Source of the DNA: Pseudomonadota bacterium
Lineage (GTDB): Bacteria > Pseudomonadota > Gammaproteobacteria > Steroidobacterales > Steroidobacteraceae
DNA length: 31,126 nt
Direction: 5' to 3'
Assembly: GCA_021792815.1 (NCBI GenBank)
Contig: JAJYTX010000006.1
Coordinates: 1-31,126, forward strand
Part shown: positions 1 to 7,771 of the stretch, one piece after another
Layout: every line of letters begins with the position of its first letter
Position numbering within the stretch: position 1 is the stretch's first letter
Made by a program: the position numbers and the translations under genes
The notes under the pieces: model-generated
Databases searched by the model: none
What the model was told of the DNA's origin: nothing
What the model saw: the letters and a program-made list of their open reading frames with translations, nothing else

Positions 1-477
1 CACTCATTGGACTCGCCTTCCCGGGCTCCCCGGTCCATCGCACCGCCATCGCGGATGCCGGATCGACCCCGTGAACGGCTTGAAACAGGACACTTTCGCG
101 AGGCGGTATGTCAGGAGGTCTGGAATATTGTGCTTTTCATTCGCGGACTCCGGATGAACCGTGCGCGCCGAACACACACAGCTTGACCGGATGAGTCCGC
201 GGCAGCTACGCGTGGTGCCACAGCCCCGTGTTGCAGGGGGGGGTCGCGCCTAGCGGGGTTGTGCCCCATATTCGGTCTGCTTCTCGCCGGTTTCGTCGTG
301 CGCTGCGCCCATCCACTACGCAGCGAACCCAATTCCAGCCGACGGCTCTATACCGTTACCGCACGGGTATCCGCTTATTCCCACACGGTGCGCGATATCA
401 AACGCGCCCACAGACGGGTGTTTTATAGCGCCTTTGCGCGCGGGGCGCAACTTCCCACTGAATGCCGCTAATTCCCC
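1..477. other. Left edge, no convincing gene
   Basis: No reading frame here has recognisable protein content. A plus-strand frame is open from base 1 to a stop near 184 and could be the tail of a gene cut by the window edge, but I recognise nothing in it. A small inverted repeat (TTGCGC, 434-439; GCGCAA, 445-450) lies just past the end of the minus-strand integrase gene; it has no U-tract, so it is a poor terminator. No further copy of the tRNA-Lys end was found, so any second element bounded here must extend beyond the window. Confidence 0.5.
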
Positions 478-1569
478 CTACTTTCCTCCGCCTCCCAGGA
501 TCTCGTCGTTCAACCGCTCGACAAGTGCCTTCGCGTCCTCAGCAGCCAAGTGAACATAACGACTGACAACGTTGCTCTTCCAGCCGCCGATCGCCTTGAG
601 CTGCTGTTCGGTCGCGCCGAGACGGGCCAGATAGGTGGCCGCTGAATGGCGCAGGTCATGGAAGTGAAAGTCGGTCACGGCGGCGGCGGTGCATGCCGCC
701 TCGAAGGCATCGTGGTAGTCGTAGCGCTTTCCGGTCTGCGAACGGAAAACGTGATCATCGTCGAGCCGGCGGATTCTCCCGTGTTCCTTCAGCACCCGCA
801 TGGCCTCGCCACGGACCCAGATGGTGCGTGGCTGCGCGTTCTTGGTCTTGCGCAATAGCACTCGGCCATCCTTGAAATCGACATCGTGCCACGTGAGCGC
901 CAGCAGCTCGCCCGCCCTCGCCGCGGTCGAGAGCGCCAGCACAACCAGGGTGTGAAGCTGCGGGTCCTTCGCGGTCTCGGCCAGCAACAGCTTGCGCTCT
1001 GCCTCGGAGAGGTAGCGCACTCGCCCTGCGCCCTCTGACAGTTTCTTCACCTCGGCCATGGGGTGGTAGCTGATCCAATGCCACTCCTTACGCGCCACCG
1101 TGAGCACATGGCCGAGCACGGCGAGGTACCGGTTGACCGTCTTGGGACTACGCTTGAATTCTTGCGGCTGTTCGCCGGGCTTGAGGGTCGTGCGCTTCGA
1201 ATCGGGCTTAGCGCGGATGTAGGTCTCCCGCGAGAGCTTCCCGCGCGCCTCGACGATAATGGCTGGTGTCAGATCGGCGAGCTTGACGTTCCCATAGTGC
1301 TTGCGCCACCACGGCAGGTTGTGCCGGTGCATGTCGCCGGCGCGCTTCTTCGGAAGATCCTCTTCGGTGTAGCGATCGATCGCCTCGGCGAGCGTCCGCC
1401 GACGGGCCTCGACCGAGCGGAAATGCTTCCCCTCGATCATGTCCGCCTCTATGGTCTTGGCCCACCGCTCCGCCTGGCGACGAGTGGTGAACGTGGCGGT
1501 GCGCGCAGGGAAGCCGGCCATGCGGACCTGCACGTGGAATTTGCCCCCGCGCTCACGGATCGTCGGCAT
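478..1569 (-). CDS. Tyrosine recombinase / phage-type integrase of the outer element
   Basis: Site-specific recombinase that would cut and rejoin DNA at an att site through a covalent phosphotyrosine. Numbering from a GTG four codons upstream (1581), the catalytic set is R222 (in ARAGEL), H308-x-x-R311 (HDLR), W334 (GGW, in the second-His position) and Y342 (RYVHL). The N-terminal part (about 1-60) resembles an arm-binding domain and 60-170 a SAM-like core-binding domain. Length is normal for the family and the frame is intact. I prefer the ATG at 1569 (MPTIRERGG), the usual start in such proteins, but GTG at 1581 is possible. It lacks the DUF4102 N-terminus of the integrase at 6486-7733, so it is not a duplicate. 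It starts about 130 bp from the tRNA-Lys-derived repeat at 1700 and reads away from it, the normal layout for an integrase at an attachment site. Confidence 0.93.
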   Translation of the reverse strand: MPTIRERGGKFHVQVRMAGFPARTATFTTRRQAERWAKTIEADMIEGKHFRSVEARRRTLAEAIDRYTEEDLPKKRAGDMHRHNLPWWRKHYGNVKLADLTPAIIVEARGKLSRETYIRAKPDSKRTTLKPGEQPQEFKRSPKTVNRYLAVLGHVLTVARKEWHWISYHPMAEVKKLSEGAGRVRYLSEAERKLLLAETAKDPQLHTLVVLALSTAARAGELLALTWHDVDFKDGRVLLRKTKNAQPRTIWVRGEAMRVLKEHGRIRRLDDDHVFRSQTGKRYDYHDAFEAACTAAAVTDFHFHDLRHSAATYLARLGATEQQLKAIGGWKSNVVSRYVHLAAEDAKALVERLNDEILGGGGK

Positions 1570-1626
1570 GCGCAAGCTCACTCAACGTGACTCAAGCTCA
1601 CGCCAGTCTACGCAAGAGCGCCGAAG

Positions 1627-1659
1627 TGTGCCAGATTTGTGCCACGGAATTCGGCACAA
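1627..1659. repeat. TGTGCCA repeats, candidate arm sites of the outer integrase
   Basis: TGTGCCA occurs at 1627-1633 and 1638-1644 (11-bp step). The second copy is also half of an inverted repeat: TTGTGCC at 1637-1643 and GGCACAA at 1653-1659. The cluster sits between the integrase gene (478-1569) and the att core at 1700, where arm-type binding sites are expected. The sequence is unlike the TGCCCCCA sites of the neighbouring island. The binding role is inference; the repeats could also be an operator for the integrase promoter. Confidence 0.5.
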
Positions 1660-1699
1660 TCCGTGGTATTCAACAACTATATGATTTACGAAAGAAAAT

Positions 1700-1723
1700 T
1701 GGTGGGCCGTGTAGGGATCGAAC
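1700..1723. repeat. Distal att core (24-bp copy of tRNA-Lys 3' end)
   Basis: This 24-bp stretch matches 7902-7925 exactly, from the encoded CCA (TGG on the plus strand) through the acceptor 3' strand to the T-loop (TAGGGATCGAAC). The match breaks at the next base on either side (1699 against 7901, 1724 against 7926). The rest of the tRNA is absent, so this is a displaced 3' end, the usual scar of integration into a tRNA gene. Confidence 0.93.
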
Positions 1724-2000
1724 GTAGATCAAAAAATCCTATTTCTATAGGCTTTGCGCGAAGTCACTCAATCTAACTGCCCCCATTTATGCCCCCATCG
1801 TGCACAGGTTCGCGCGGCCCAGCAAAATCCATTACCGTCACCATGCCGGACTGTAGCTCGTGGCACCTGCGCGCACCGTGTTCTGACCGAAATTTTGACG
1901 GTGATCGTGCGCCCTCGCGCGCGCGCGCGCGTAGGTGTCTTAAAACTCGTCACATGTTGACTCGCTTTTCAGGGCTGGCGGGGGCGTGTGACAGATTCCG
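1724..2000. other. Distal end of the island, non-coding
   Basis: No credible gene. It holds the paired arm-site candidates at 1778-1806 and an uninterrupted run of eight CG dinucleotides at 1916-1931. Such alternating runs can adopt Z-form DNA; no role can be read from it. Confidence 0.6.
1778..1806. repeat. Integrase arm-site candidate, distal end
   Basis: TGCCCCCA at 1778-1785 and again at 1790-1797 (12-bp step), followed by TGCAC at 1801-1805. The pattern, spacing and orientation repeat at 7772-7800 near the other end of the island. It lies about 55 bp inside the distal att core. Paired short repeats on both flanks are typical of tyrosine-integrase arm sites; binding is inferred. Confidence 0.6.
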
Positions 2001-2393
2001 TCACCGGCTGACACTGCGCGGATTCTCACTATTGGCCGCCCCGCGCATTTCCTCGATGGCGAGCAGCTTTGCGATCAGCTCTTGCGGACGCAGGCCACGG
2101 TCACGGCTCAAGATGCGCAGCAGCTCGGCCTCCGATGCGCTCATGCGCAGCGTCACGATCTTGTCGCCAGCTTTCCTGATGCGGTCGCGATATCGACGTT
2201 GGCGTCGCACGTGAAGGCGGCCTTGGTGCGCTCGATACGCGCCAGTGCCTACGGGCGGCAAGTAGAGAGCGCCACCGCATGGCATCGGTTCGCCGTGAGT
2301 GAAGGTCTGCCATCGCCAATGGCCGCACGGGCCTTCGCCATCACCCGGTGACTTGCGACACCATCGGCAGTCTTTGCAGCGAACCGTGCTCAT
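2001..2393 (-). CDS. Small Cys-rich protein with ribbon-helix-helix-like C-terminus
   Basis: 130 aa, function unknown. The N-terminus has five cysteines within about 40 residues (CKDCRWC, then two more), which could hold a metal. From about residue 77 the sequence KIVTLRMSASEAELLRIL followed by GLRPQELIAKLLA looks like a ribbon-helix-helix or similar small DNA-binding fold: a beta strand, then two helices. The start ATG overlaps the stop of the upstream gene by 4 nt (ATGA at 2390-2393), so the two are translationally coupled. It is the last gene of the island operon. A regulator of island genes or copy control is possible, but that is a guess from shape and position. Confidence 0.7.
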   Translation of the reverse strand: MSTVRCKDCRWCRKSPGDGEGPCGHWRWQTFTHGEPMPCGGALYLPPVGTGAYRAHQGRLHVRRQRRYRDRIRKAGDKIVTLRMSASEAELLRILSRDRGLRPQELIAKLLAIEEMRGAANSENPRSVSR

Positions 2394-2767
2394 GACGGCA
2401 ATCCTTCAGCGGCCTGCCGCCAGTATTCGGTGAACAGCGCCAGTCCCGGCCAACGGTCGCCTGGGACGCGAAGCTCCCCAGTGACGATTGTCCCGGCAGA
2501 ATCACGCAGGCCGAGCATCACGGACACCGGCTCAGGTGCGCCGGGGCCGGGGGTGGCACCTCGCACGTCGAACGAGTACCGCAATGCCGGATCGGCCTTG
2601 AGCCGCGCTATAACCGCCGCTCGGCGACGTTCCAGCTCCCTCGCGGCAGAGCCCGCCTGGGTCCAGTCAGTGGCGCAGGCGCTCGCAGAGGCGGGCGTGG
2701 CAGGCGCAGCGGTAGCAGAAGTTTGCCGGCCAGCAGCGGCCCTCGCGAGTCTCATCAGCTCAGACAT
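2390..2767 (-). CDS. Island protein of unknown function (125 aa)
   Basis: I do not recognise this protein. The first 45 residues are Ala/Thr/Ser-rich and probably disordered. A charged helix follows (residues 42-57, rich in Arg and Ala), then a compact C-terminal half (SVMLGLRDSAGTIVTGELRV and PGLALFTEYWRQAAEGL) that looks folded. A strong purine-rich ribosome site (GGAGGGGG) precedes the ATG at 2767. It lies 67 bp after the primase and overlaps the next gene by 4 nt, so it probably belongs to the same transcript. Confidence 0.7.
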   Translation of the reverse strand: MSELMRLARAAAGRQTSATAAPATPASASACATDWTQAGSAARELERRRAAVIARLKADPALRYSFDVRGATPGPGAPEPVSVMLGLRDSAGTIVTGELRVPGDRWPGLALFTEYWRQAAEGLPS

Positions 2768-2810
2768 ACCCCCTCCGTTCAGTCACGCGACGTGCGAGCA
2801 AAGCGATATA

Positions 2811-2858
2811 AGCGACCAAAGTCCGGGGCTTGTTCATTCCGCACCCCCTTTGGTCGCT
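2811..2858 (-). promoter_or_regulatory. Long hairpin over the end of the primase gene
   Basis: AGCGACCAAAG (2811-2821) is the exact complement of CTTTGGTCGCT (2848-2858), giving an 11-bp stem, and G/C runs just inside can extend it. The arm at 2848-2858 is one of three consecutive near-identical 9-bp units that encode the repeated Ala-Thr-Lys tail of the primase, so the structure spans its stop codon. In the minus-strand transcript it sits between the primase and the two small genes. It could reduce read-through or protect the upstream message. It lacks a proper U-run, so it is not a canonical terminator. Confidence 0.5.
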
Positions 2859-5110
2859 TTGGTCGCTTTTGTCGCAGCTCGCCATACCTCGGAAGGGCGC
2901 CCGCCTGTCTGTTCCTCGGCTTTGAGCGCAAGTCCGCGCGATACCAGCAGGTCGAGTGCAGCAGTGACGCGCTCCCCCCTCTGATGTCGTTTGAACAGGT
3001 CGCGTATCGCCGTGCGAGTCAGTCCCTCATCGCCGGCCCGGCGCAATGCCGCCAGCAGGTCATCGGCTACCGGATCACCAAGAGAGTCTCCGAAGATGTA
3101 CGCGGCGGACGTTTGAACGTAATCAATAACCGCCAGCGCCGCCAGCAGGTGCGGTGCGTCGATCACGGCGGAACCGTCGGACAGCGCAAAGATTAGCGCC
3201 AGCCGCAGTGTCTGCGCCTCTGAGCGGGCCGTGACGGCGCCCAGCAGTCCGGGGCGCGGTTGCGACAACTCGGCGTATACCCCCGCCCAGATCGTTCTCG
3301 CGGCCTCCGTCATGCACACGGATTGCAGCGTGCGGGCGTGCTCTATCGCCCGGTTGAGCCTCGCGATCAGGTCCCGCAGGGCGTTCGGGTCTATCGGGTC
3401 GCCGCCAAAGGGCAGCATCTTCGACCGTCTCGCCAGTGCGAACAGGAAACGGTTTGCAAACCCATTCGCCGTATCGGTTGCGGTGAGCTCGGCGCGCAGC
3501 TCGGGAATGGTGATGTGCCCGATGACGCAGATGTGCGCGCCCGTCGCCACAACTGGATCGTTCTTTGTGAGGGTCATCATGCAGCCGGTATCCCATGCGC
3601 TGCGCACAGTAGGAGAGAGGGTGTTGCCGCTGCGCGCCGTCTGCCGTAGGGCTTGCGCAAATTCCGATTCCACGACCAGCAGCCGCTTATCGGTCACGCC
3701 AGGATCGGCCAGCACGGTCTCGGTGCGCTGGGCGCTTTTGTCGTACTGTTCTTCCTCTCGCGCGTCTCGGACGGCGAATTTTAGTCCCTCGCCGCTCGAT
3801 AGCCCCTCTACCACGCGGGGCCAATCGTTCGTACCGCTCAAAATCTGCCGCACGCGCCCCCAGGAAGTCCCTTTCCGGGCCTTGGATGATTCCCCGACGA
3901 TAACCGCATACAGCACGGCGTTGTGTTCATCGCCTTCCACCTTGATGTGCGGGCCGCGTCCTACGGTTGCGCCGAACGCGACCAGGGTTTGCAGCAGAAT
4001 CGCCGCCGGGTCCGCTTCGGTCTGCGGCTCGATCAGCTTGACGATCTCCCCAATGATTCCGTGATACGCCTCCTTGGCGAGCGGATCAGGCCACGGTGCC
4101 GGGTCCGCGTGGTCCGCGTCCCCGCTCGATTGAACAGACTGCGCCGGCTCGGGATCAGGCTCGCGCGCCGCCTCGATACCTGCCCGCACAGCGTCCAGTC
4201 CCTCGGTTTTGTGTACGTCGTTCCAGTCGCGCCCCTCCGTCGACGGAATCGCCACCAGTGCGCCAATCGCACGCGCCGATTCCATCGCCGCACGCTGCCC
4301 GGTGCCGCTTGCGTCATTGTCGCTCGCAATGACGATGCGCAGCTTTGGAAACTTCGCCCGCAATGCCTCGGCAACTGGCGACAGATTCCCGGCACTACAC
4401 CCAACTGCTACAGCATGCCCCGTAGCCTCATGCACGCTCGCGCCGGTCGCGTATCCCTCCACGATGCACAGCACGCCGTCCGGCTTTCCGATGGCGAAAT
4501 AACAGCCCGTCACGCGCCCGCCGAACAGGAACTTCTTTTTCCCGTCCGGGGTGATACGCTGAAGGTTGACTATCTCCCCGCCGGTCGCCATCGGCAACAG
4601 CAGCTCATCGCCGCTCACGCGCAGGCCGTAGGGCTGCACTCCCTTTGCTCTCAGATATTCGTGATCCTCCGGTGCCGGTGTCGACTCGCGCCAGATGCGC
4701 CGGGCCAATTCCACTGTGTTGTGTTGCCGCTCGGCCTCATCCGCTTGGCGTTGCCGCCGCATCGCCTCCATGCGGCCCCGGTGTGCGCGCAATTCCTCGG
4801 GGCTGTACTTGCGTTCCCCTCTCGCGTGCCAGGTCTGTTTGATACCGGAGCGCCAGCAGCCGAACATGCCCGCCGGCAGTCCGTCCATATGCAGCACGTA
4901 ATAACCGCTGTCATCGCCGCGCCGCCCATCGGATGCAAAACGGTGAAGCGTGCCGTCCGCCTCGATTGCTTCCGGTGGTGTCAGTCCCGCCGCTGCAATC
5001 GCCGTGCGGAACGAGTCGAGCGCGTCGCGCTCCGCGGTTGTTCCGATGGTGCCCGCAAGGGTGACGGGCCGTCGGTGCGGCTCGGGCGGTGTGATGGTCG
5101 GGGTGCTCAT
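2834..5110 (-). CDS. TOPRIM primase / DUF3987 helicase-like replication protein
   Basis: Probable replication initiator of the island: an N-terminal primase-like half fused to a DUF3987 ATPase-like half, about 758 aa. Numbered from the ATG at 5110: residues 55-135 form a zinc-ribbon-like/primase N-terminal region, and 212-290 a TOPRIM fold with the acidic signature E218 (VEGYATG) and D264-x-D266 (ASDNDASG). A P-loop-like GESSKARKGTS is near 406-416, and a winged-helix-like region precedes the C-terminal ATKATKATK repeat. The ATG at 5110 overlaps the stop of the excisionase gene by 4 nt (ATGA), which decides the start over an in-frame codon at 5152. Such proteins are common in P4-like satellites and small islands. 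No separate origin was identified. Confidence 0.88.
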   Translation of the reverse strand: MSTPTITPPEPHRRPVTLAGTIGTTAERDALDSFRTAIAAAGLTPPEAIEADGTLHRFASDGRRGDDSGYYVLHMDGLPAGMFGCWRSGIKQTWHARGERKYSPEELRAHRGRMEAMRRQRQADEAERQHNTVELARRIWRESTPAPEDHEYLRAKGVQPYGLRVSGDELLLPMATGGEIVNLQRITPDGKKKFLFGGRVTGCYFAIGKPDGVLCIVEGYATGASVHEATGHAVAVGCSAGNLSPVAEALRAKFPKLRIVIASDNDASGTGQRAAMESARAIGALVAIPSTEGRDWNDVHKTEGLDAVRAGIEAAREPDPEPAQSVQSSGDADHADPAPWPDPLAKEAYHGIIGEIVKLIEPQTEADPAAILLQTLVAFGATVGRGPHIKVEGDEHNAVLYAVIVGESSKARKGTSWGRVRQILSGTNDWPRVVEGLSSGEGLKFAVRDAREEEQYDKSAQRTETVLADPGVTDKRLLVVESEFAQALRQTARSGNTLSPTVRSAWDTGCMMTLTKNDPVVATGAHICVIGHITIPELRAELTATDTANGFANRFLFALARRSKMLPFGGDPIDPNALRDLIARLNRAIEHARTLQSVCMTEAARTIWAGVYAELSQPRPGLLGAVTARSEAQTLRLALIFALSDGSAVIDAPHLLAALAVIDYVQTSAAYIFGDSLGDPVADDLLAALRRAGDEGLTRTAIRDLFKRHQRGERVTAALDLLVSRGLALKAEEQTGGRPSEVWRAATKATKATKGGAE

Positions 5111-5388
5111 GCCGAGTCTCCAGCATTGGCAGACTCCATCTTGCGCAGCCATTCGCGCAGTGTCCCGACACGGTAACGGGGTCTCCCGCAGGTAAGGACG
5201 GCGCGCGGAAAGTCACGGCCCAGCTTCTTGCGCAGCAGGTAGAAGGTGGAGTCCGGCAACTGAAGGAATCGCGCGGCCTTGCCGGGGCCGATCAGCGCAT
5301 CATCGTGTAGCGAGCCGGGGTCAAACTCGGCAGGGCGTTGCGCACGCGGCGATGCGGAGCGCATCAGAGAAGCAGAAGTCTTTTTCAT
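5107..5388 (-). CDS. AlpA-like excisionase / transcriptional regulator
   Basis: 93 aa, small winged-helix DNA-binding protein of the AlpA/Xis type. The core runs from about residue 32: LIGPGKAARFLQLPDSTFYLLRK with GRPRYRV and a terminal LREWLRK helix. This is the familiar layout of a helix-turn-helix, a wing with an R-x-R turn, and a tail. Residues 1-30 are probably disordered. In P4-like elements AlpA proteins switch on excision or integrase expression. The ATG at 5388 has GAGGA about 7 nt upstream, and its stop overlaps the primase start. The direct repeats at 5521-5559, about 130 bp upstream, are a plausible binding site. Confidence 0.8.
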   Translation of the reverse strand: MKKTSASLMRSASPRAQRPAEFDPGSLHDDALIGPGKAARFLQLPDSTFYLLRKKLGRDFPRAVLTCGRPRYRVGTLREWLRKMESANAGDSA

Positions 5389-5445
5389 GACCGATCCTCA
5401 CGTGCGAGGCGCGGTCAGCTCGGCGGTATTGCCGGGTTCTGCGCG

Positions 5446-5470
5446 GCCTCGGACTCCTTGGAGTCGGCCG
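5446..5470. terminator. Hairpin between the 270-aa gene and the AlpA gene
   Basis: GACTCC (5452-5457) pairs with GGAGTC (5460-5465) around a TT loop, flanked by GGCC on both sides. It lies just after the stop of the minus-strand gene at 5564. No U-tract follows on that strand, so termination would be weak or factor-dependent. Confidence 0.3.
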
Positions 5471-5520
5471 GTATTGTTATGGCACGTTTCCGCCGTAGAA
5501 AGGTGCGTCAGACACAGATG

Positions 5521-5559
5521 CCGGAATCTCTGCCAGAAAAACCGGCATCTCTGACAGAA
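5521..5559. repeat. Two 18-bp direct repeats, 21-bp step
   Basis: CCGGAATCTCTGCCAGAA (5521-5538) and CCGGCATCTCTGACAGAA (5542-5559) differ at two positions and start 21 bp apart, two helical turns, so a protein would contact the same face. The segment also contains a 9-bp inverted repeat, AGATGCCGG (5517-5525) with CCGGCATCT (5542-5550). It fills the gap between the 270-aa gene and the AlpA/primase pair. An operator for AlpA or an iteron-like replication site is plausible; both are inference. Confidence 0.6.
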
Positions 5560-5563
5560 TGCC

Positions 5564-6376
5564 CTACGTCCGCTTACGCGCGCCTAATACCCTGCGGACT
5601 GTCTCGGGGTCTTTCTTCAGCTTCTCGCCGATCCACGCATACATGCGCTTCTTTGTGCGCCAAGGTTTCCCGGTACCGGGATCATCGCCGGCGGCATATT
5701 TCTGTGCGACTTCCGGCCACATTTTGCCATCTGGCGTTGTGAGGCGTTGCGCACGCGCCGCCTCACGCGCGTTCTTCGTAAGCTGGCGACGCGCCTGCGC
5801 AACCAGTTCATCCACAGCCAGTTCCTTCGCCGATTCTGCGTTGTAGGCGAACCCAAGCAGCCACCGCCCGCAGATGTACTGAGTGTGAATGAGTCGGTCG
5901 GCATCGACCGCGCCGACTTTTTTAACGAACTCCCGGAAGGCCATCCCTTGAGCCGCACTCCTTGCGTCTCCTTCCATCCCGGCCAGCATTACCTCATGCC
6001 TAAATGCCATCAGAGAAGGGTCACTCGGGTTGTCATGGCGGAACCGGCGGTTGGTGTCTTCGTATCGCTTCGCCATCTTTTCTGGCGTGATTTCGCGGAG
6101 CACTTCTTCCATCATCGACCGTACAAGTTCCTCTGCGCGTTCATCGAGTAATCCGATCTCTTCTAGCTCGCGCGAATCCGGCTTCCGCTGAATCCGCTTC
6201 ATGGCGGCCAGTCCATCAGTTATCTTTTTTGAGGTTTTCGGAGGTGCCCACTCTGCCGCGCGCTCCATTCGAGCGACCGCCACTTGGTGAATGGGCTCCG
6301 GTGCGTATTTTTTTTCGGTGATCCCGAGGCGAACGAGGTAGTTGCGAGCATTCGCCCTTTTGACTCGGTTTGCCAT
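5564..6376 (-). CDS. Island protein of unknown function (270 aa)
   Basis: I do not recognise a family. It is basic at both ends and mostly helical by appearance. Residues 1-60 are rich in Arg/Lys, a charged middle (70-130) contains EEIGLLDERAEELVRSMMEE, and a more hydrophobic stretch (CGRWLLGFAYNAESAKELAV) follows near 170-190. The C-terminus (PGTGKPWRTKKRMYAWIGEKL, then KKDPETVRRVLG) looks like a helix-turn-helix-type DNA-binding tail. The ATG at 6376 has a near-perfect ribosome site (AGGAGG, 7 nt spacing). It lies between the integrase and AlpA genes, on the same strand. A DNA-binding island function is a reasonable guess, not a call. Confidence 0.75.
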   Translation of the reverse strand: MANRVKRANARNYLVRLGITEKKYAPEPIHQVAVARMERAAEWAPPKTSKKITDGLAAMKRIQRKPDSRELEEIGLLDERAEELVRSMMEEVLREITPEKMAKRYEDTNRRFRHDNPSDPSLMAFRHEVMLAGMEGDARSAAQGMAFREFVKKVGAVDADRLIHTQYICGRWLLGFAYNAESAKELAVDELVAQARRQLTKNAREAARAQRLTTPDGKMWPEVAQKYAAGDDPGTGKPWRTKKRMYAWIGEKLKKDPETVRRVLGARKRT

Positions 6377-6485
6377 GTGCGCCTCCTGTAGACGCTTCCT
6401 GAATCAGAGCCGCCGCGCCAGAGCCGCCAGGATGCGGCCTTTTCCCCCGCCGGGATCAGCGGCAAGGTAGGCGCGGCAGGTTCGG

Positions 6486-7733
6486 TTATGCGCCCGCCGG
6501 TCGACGGAACGGCACCACGTTTGCCCCGGTGCGCAGCGCGTCCAGATAGTCGCTCCACGATTGCATCATCGACCGCCGCTCGGGTAGGCGGGTCGAGCGG
6601 TTGTAGACCGCCCGCACCGATGAGTCACGGTGCGCCAATTGCAACTCGATGATGTCCGGCGGGTGGCCTTGCTCGTTTAGCGCCGTGCTCGCCATCGCCC
6701 GGAAACCGTGCGGCACGATCCGATCAGGGCCGTATCCCAGCCGGCGCAACGCTTGCCCCAAGGTGGCATCGGATATGGGCTTGCCGGCCACCAGTCCGGG
6801 AAACAGCAGGCCGTGTGCGTTGGTCCCGGTGATCGTGCGCAGCTCCTTGAGCAGTCCCGCCGCTTGGGTCGACAGCGGCACCAGATGCTCGCCGGGATTC
6901 TTCCGGCGCATCTTCATGCGCTCGCCGGGTATGCGCCACAGCGGCTCGGGGCCGTCCAGATCGAATTCAGGCCAGCGGGCGTTGCGCAGCTCGCCGGGGC
7001 GGGTGAATACCAGCGGCAGGATGCGCAGGCAGTAGACCGTGCTCGGATCGCCGCCATAGGCGTAGATCGCCTTCATCAGCTCGGCAATCTCGGCAGGCTT
7101 GGTCAGGGTGGCGTACTTCTCGGACTGGACCGGGGCCAATAGCGTCTCGCCGCCCTTGCGCCTCAAGTCCGCAGTCACGTCCCGCTCGGCGTGCCCAAGC
7201 GTCACGGCGAAACACATCACGCGGCCAATCTGCGCCAGCACACGGTGCGCGTTCTCGGTGAAGCCTTCCCGCTGAATGCCGAGCACAACGGGCCGAATGT
7301 CCGCCGCGGTGAGTGCGCGGGCCGGAATGTCGCCCAGCTTCGGGGTCCACTGCGCGAGTAGATACCGCTCCCGCTTCTCGGTCGACGGTGCCCAGGCTTG
7401 CTGGTGCGCCCATACGGTGGCCAATGCCCCCATCGTCTCGCCTTCCATGCCCCCACGCGCAGCACGATGCCCCCTTGCCGGGTCGGTCCCGTCCCGCAGC
7501 ATGGCGCGGGCATCGGCGGCCTTCGCTCGGGCTTCGTCTAGGGATACTTCCGGCCACGGGCCGAACGAGAGCCGATTCTCCTTGCCCCCAAATCGGTACT
7601 TCAGCCGCCACAGCTTGCCCCCCGCCGGGGTCACTTCGACGTAAAGCCCCCCGCCATCGGCGGCCTTGTAAGGCTTTTCGCGCGGTTTCAGGGGCTTAAT
7701 CGCCCGGTCGGTCAGCTTGCGAGTGGTCCGCAT
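6486..7733 (-). CDS. P4-type integrase (DUF4102 + tyrosine recombinase)
   Basis: Catalyses integration of the island into the 3' end of tRNA-Lys. Numbered from ATG 7733 (MRTTRKLTDR): residues 1-90 are the DUF4102 arm-binding domain (DGGGLYVEVTPAGGK, then WRLKYRF and SLDEAR), 100-195 the SAM-like core-binding domain and 205-400 the catalytic domain. The active site is complete: R245 (TRPGELR), H342-x-x-R345 (HGFR), H368 (LAHRD) and Y377 (AVYNRS). The open frame runs to 7799, but the added residues are unlike family N-termini and come from the TGCCCCCA repeat zone, so ATG 7733 is preferred. It reads away from the tRNA and starts about 170 bp from it, the normal P4-type position. TGGGGGCA motifs also recur inside its own 5' coding region. 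Confidence 0.95.
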   Translation of the reverse strand: MRTTRKLTDRAIKPLKPREKPYKAADGGGLYVEVTPAGGKLWRLKYRFGGKENRLSFGPWPEVSLDEARAKAADARAMLRDGTDPARGHRAARGGMEGETMGALATVWAHQQAWAPSTEKRERYLLAQWTPKLGDIPARALTAADIRPVVLGIQREGFTENAHRVLAQIGRVMCFAVTLGHAERDVTADLRRKGGETLLAPVQSEKYATLTKPAEIAELMKAIYAYGGDPSTVYCLRILPLVFTRPGELRNARWPEFDLDGPEPLWRIPGERMKMRRKNPGEHLVPLSTQAAGLLKELRTITGTNAHGLLFPGLVAGKPISDATLGQALRRLGYGPDRIVPHGFRAMASTALNEQGHPPDIIELQLAHRDSSVRAVYNRSTRLPERRSMMQSWSDYLDALRTGANVVPFRRPAGA

Positions 7734-7771
7734 GGGAGGGTGCCCCCAACGAAGCGGAGCGAGTGCTCCTT

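Noticed and set aside
1..184. Possible tail of a gene running in from the left edge
   Set aside because: The frame is open to a stop near 184, but the 60 residues match no family I know and start composition cannot be judged. Left unassigned.
1916..1931. CG dinucleotide run as a functional site
   Set aside because: Possible Z-DNA, but such runs are expected now and then in GC-rich DNA and nothing nearby depends on it.
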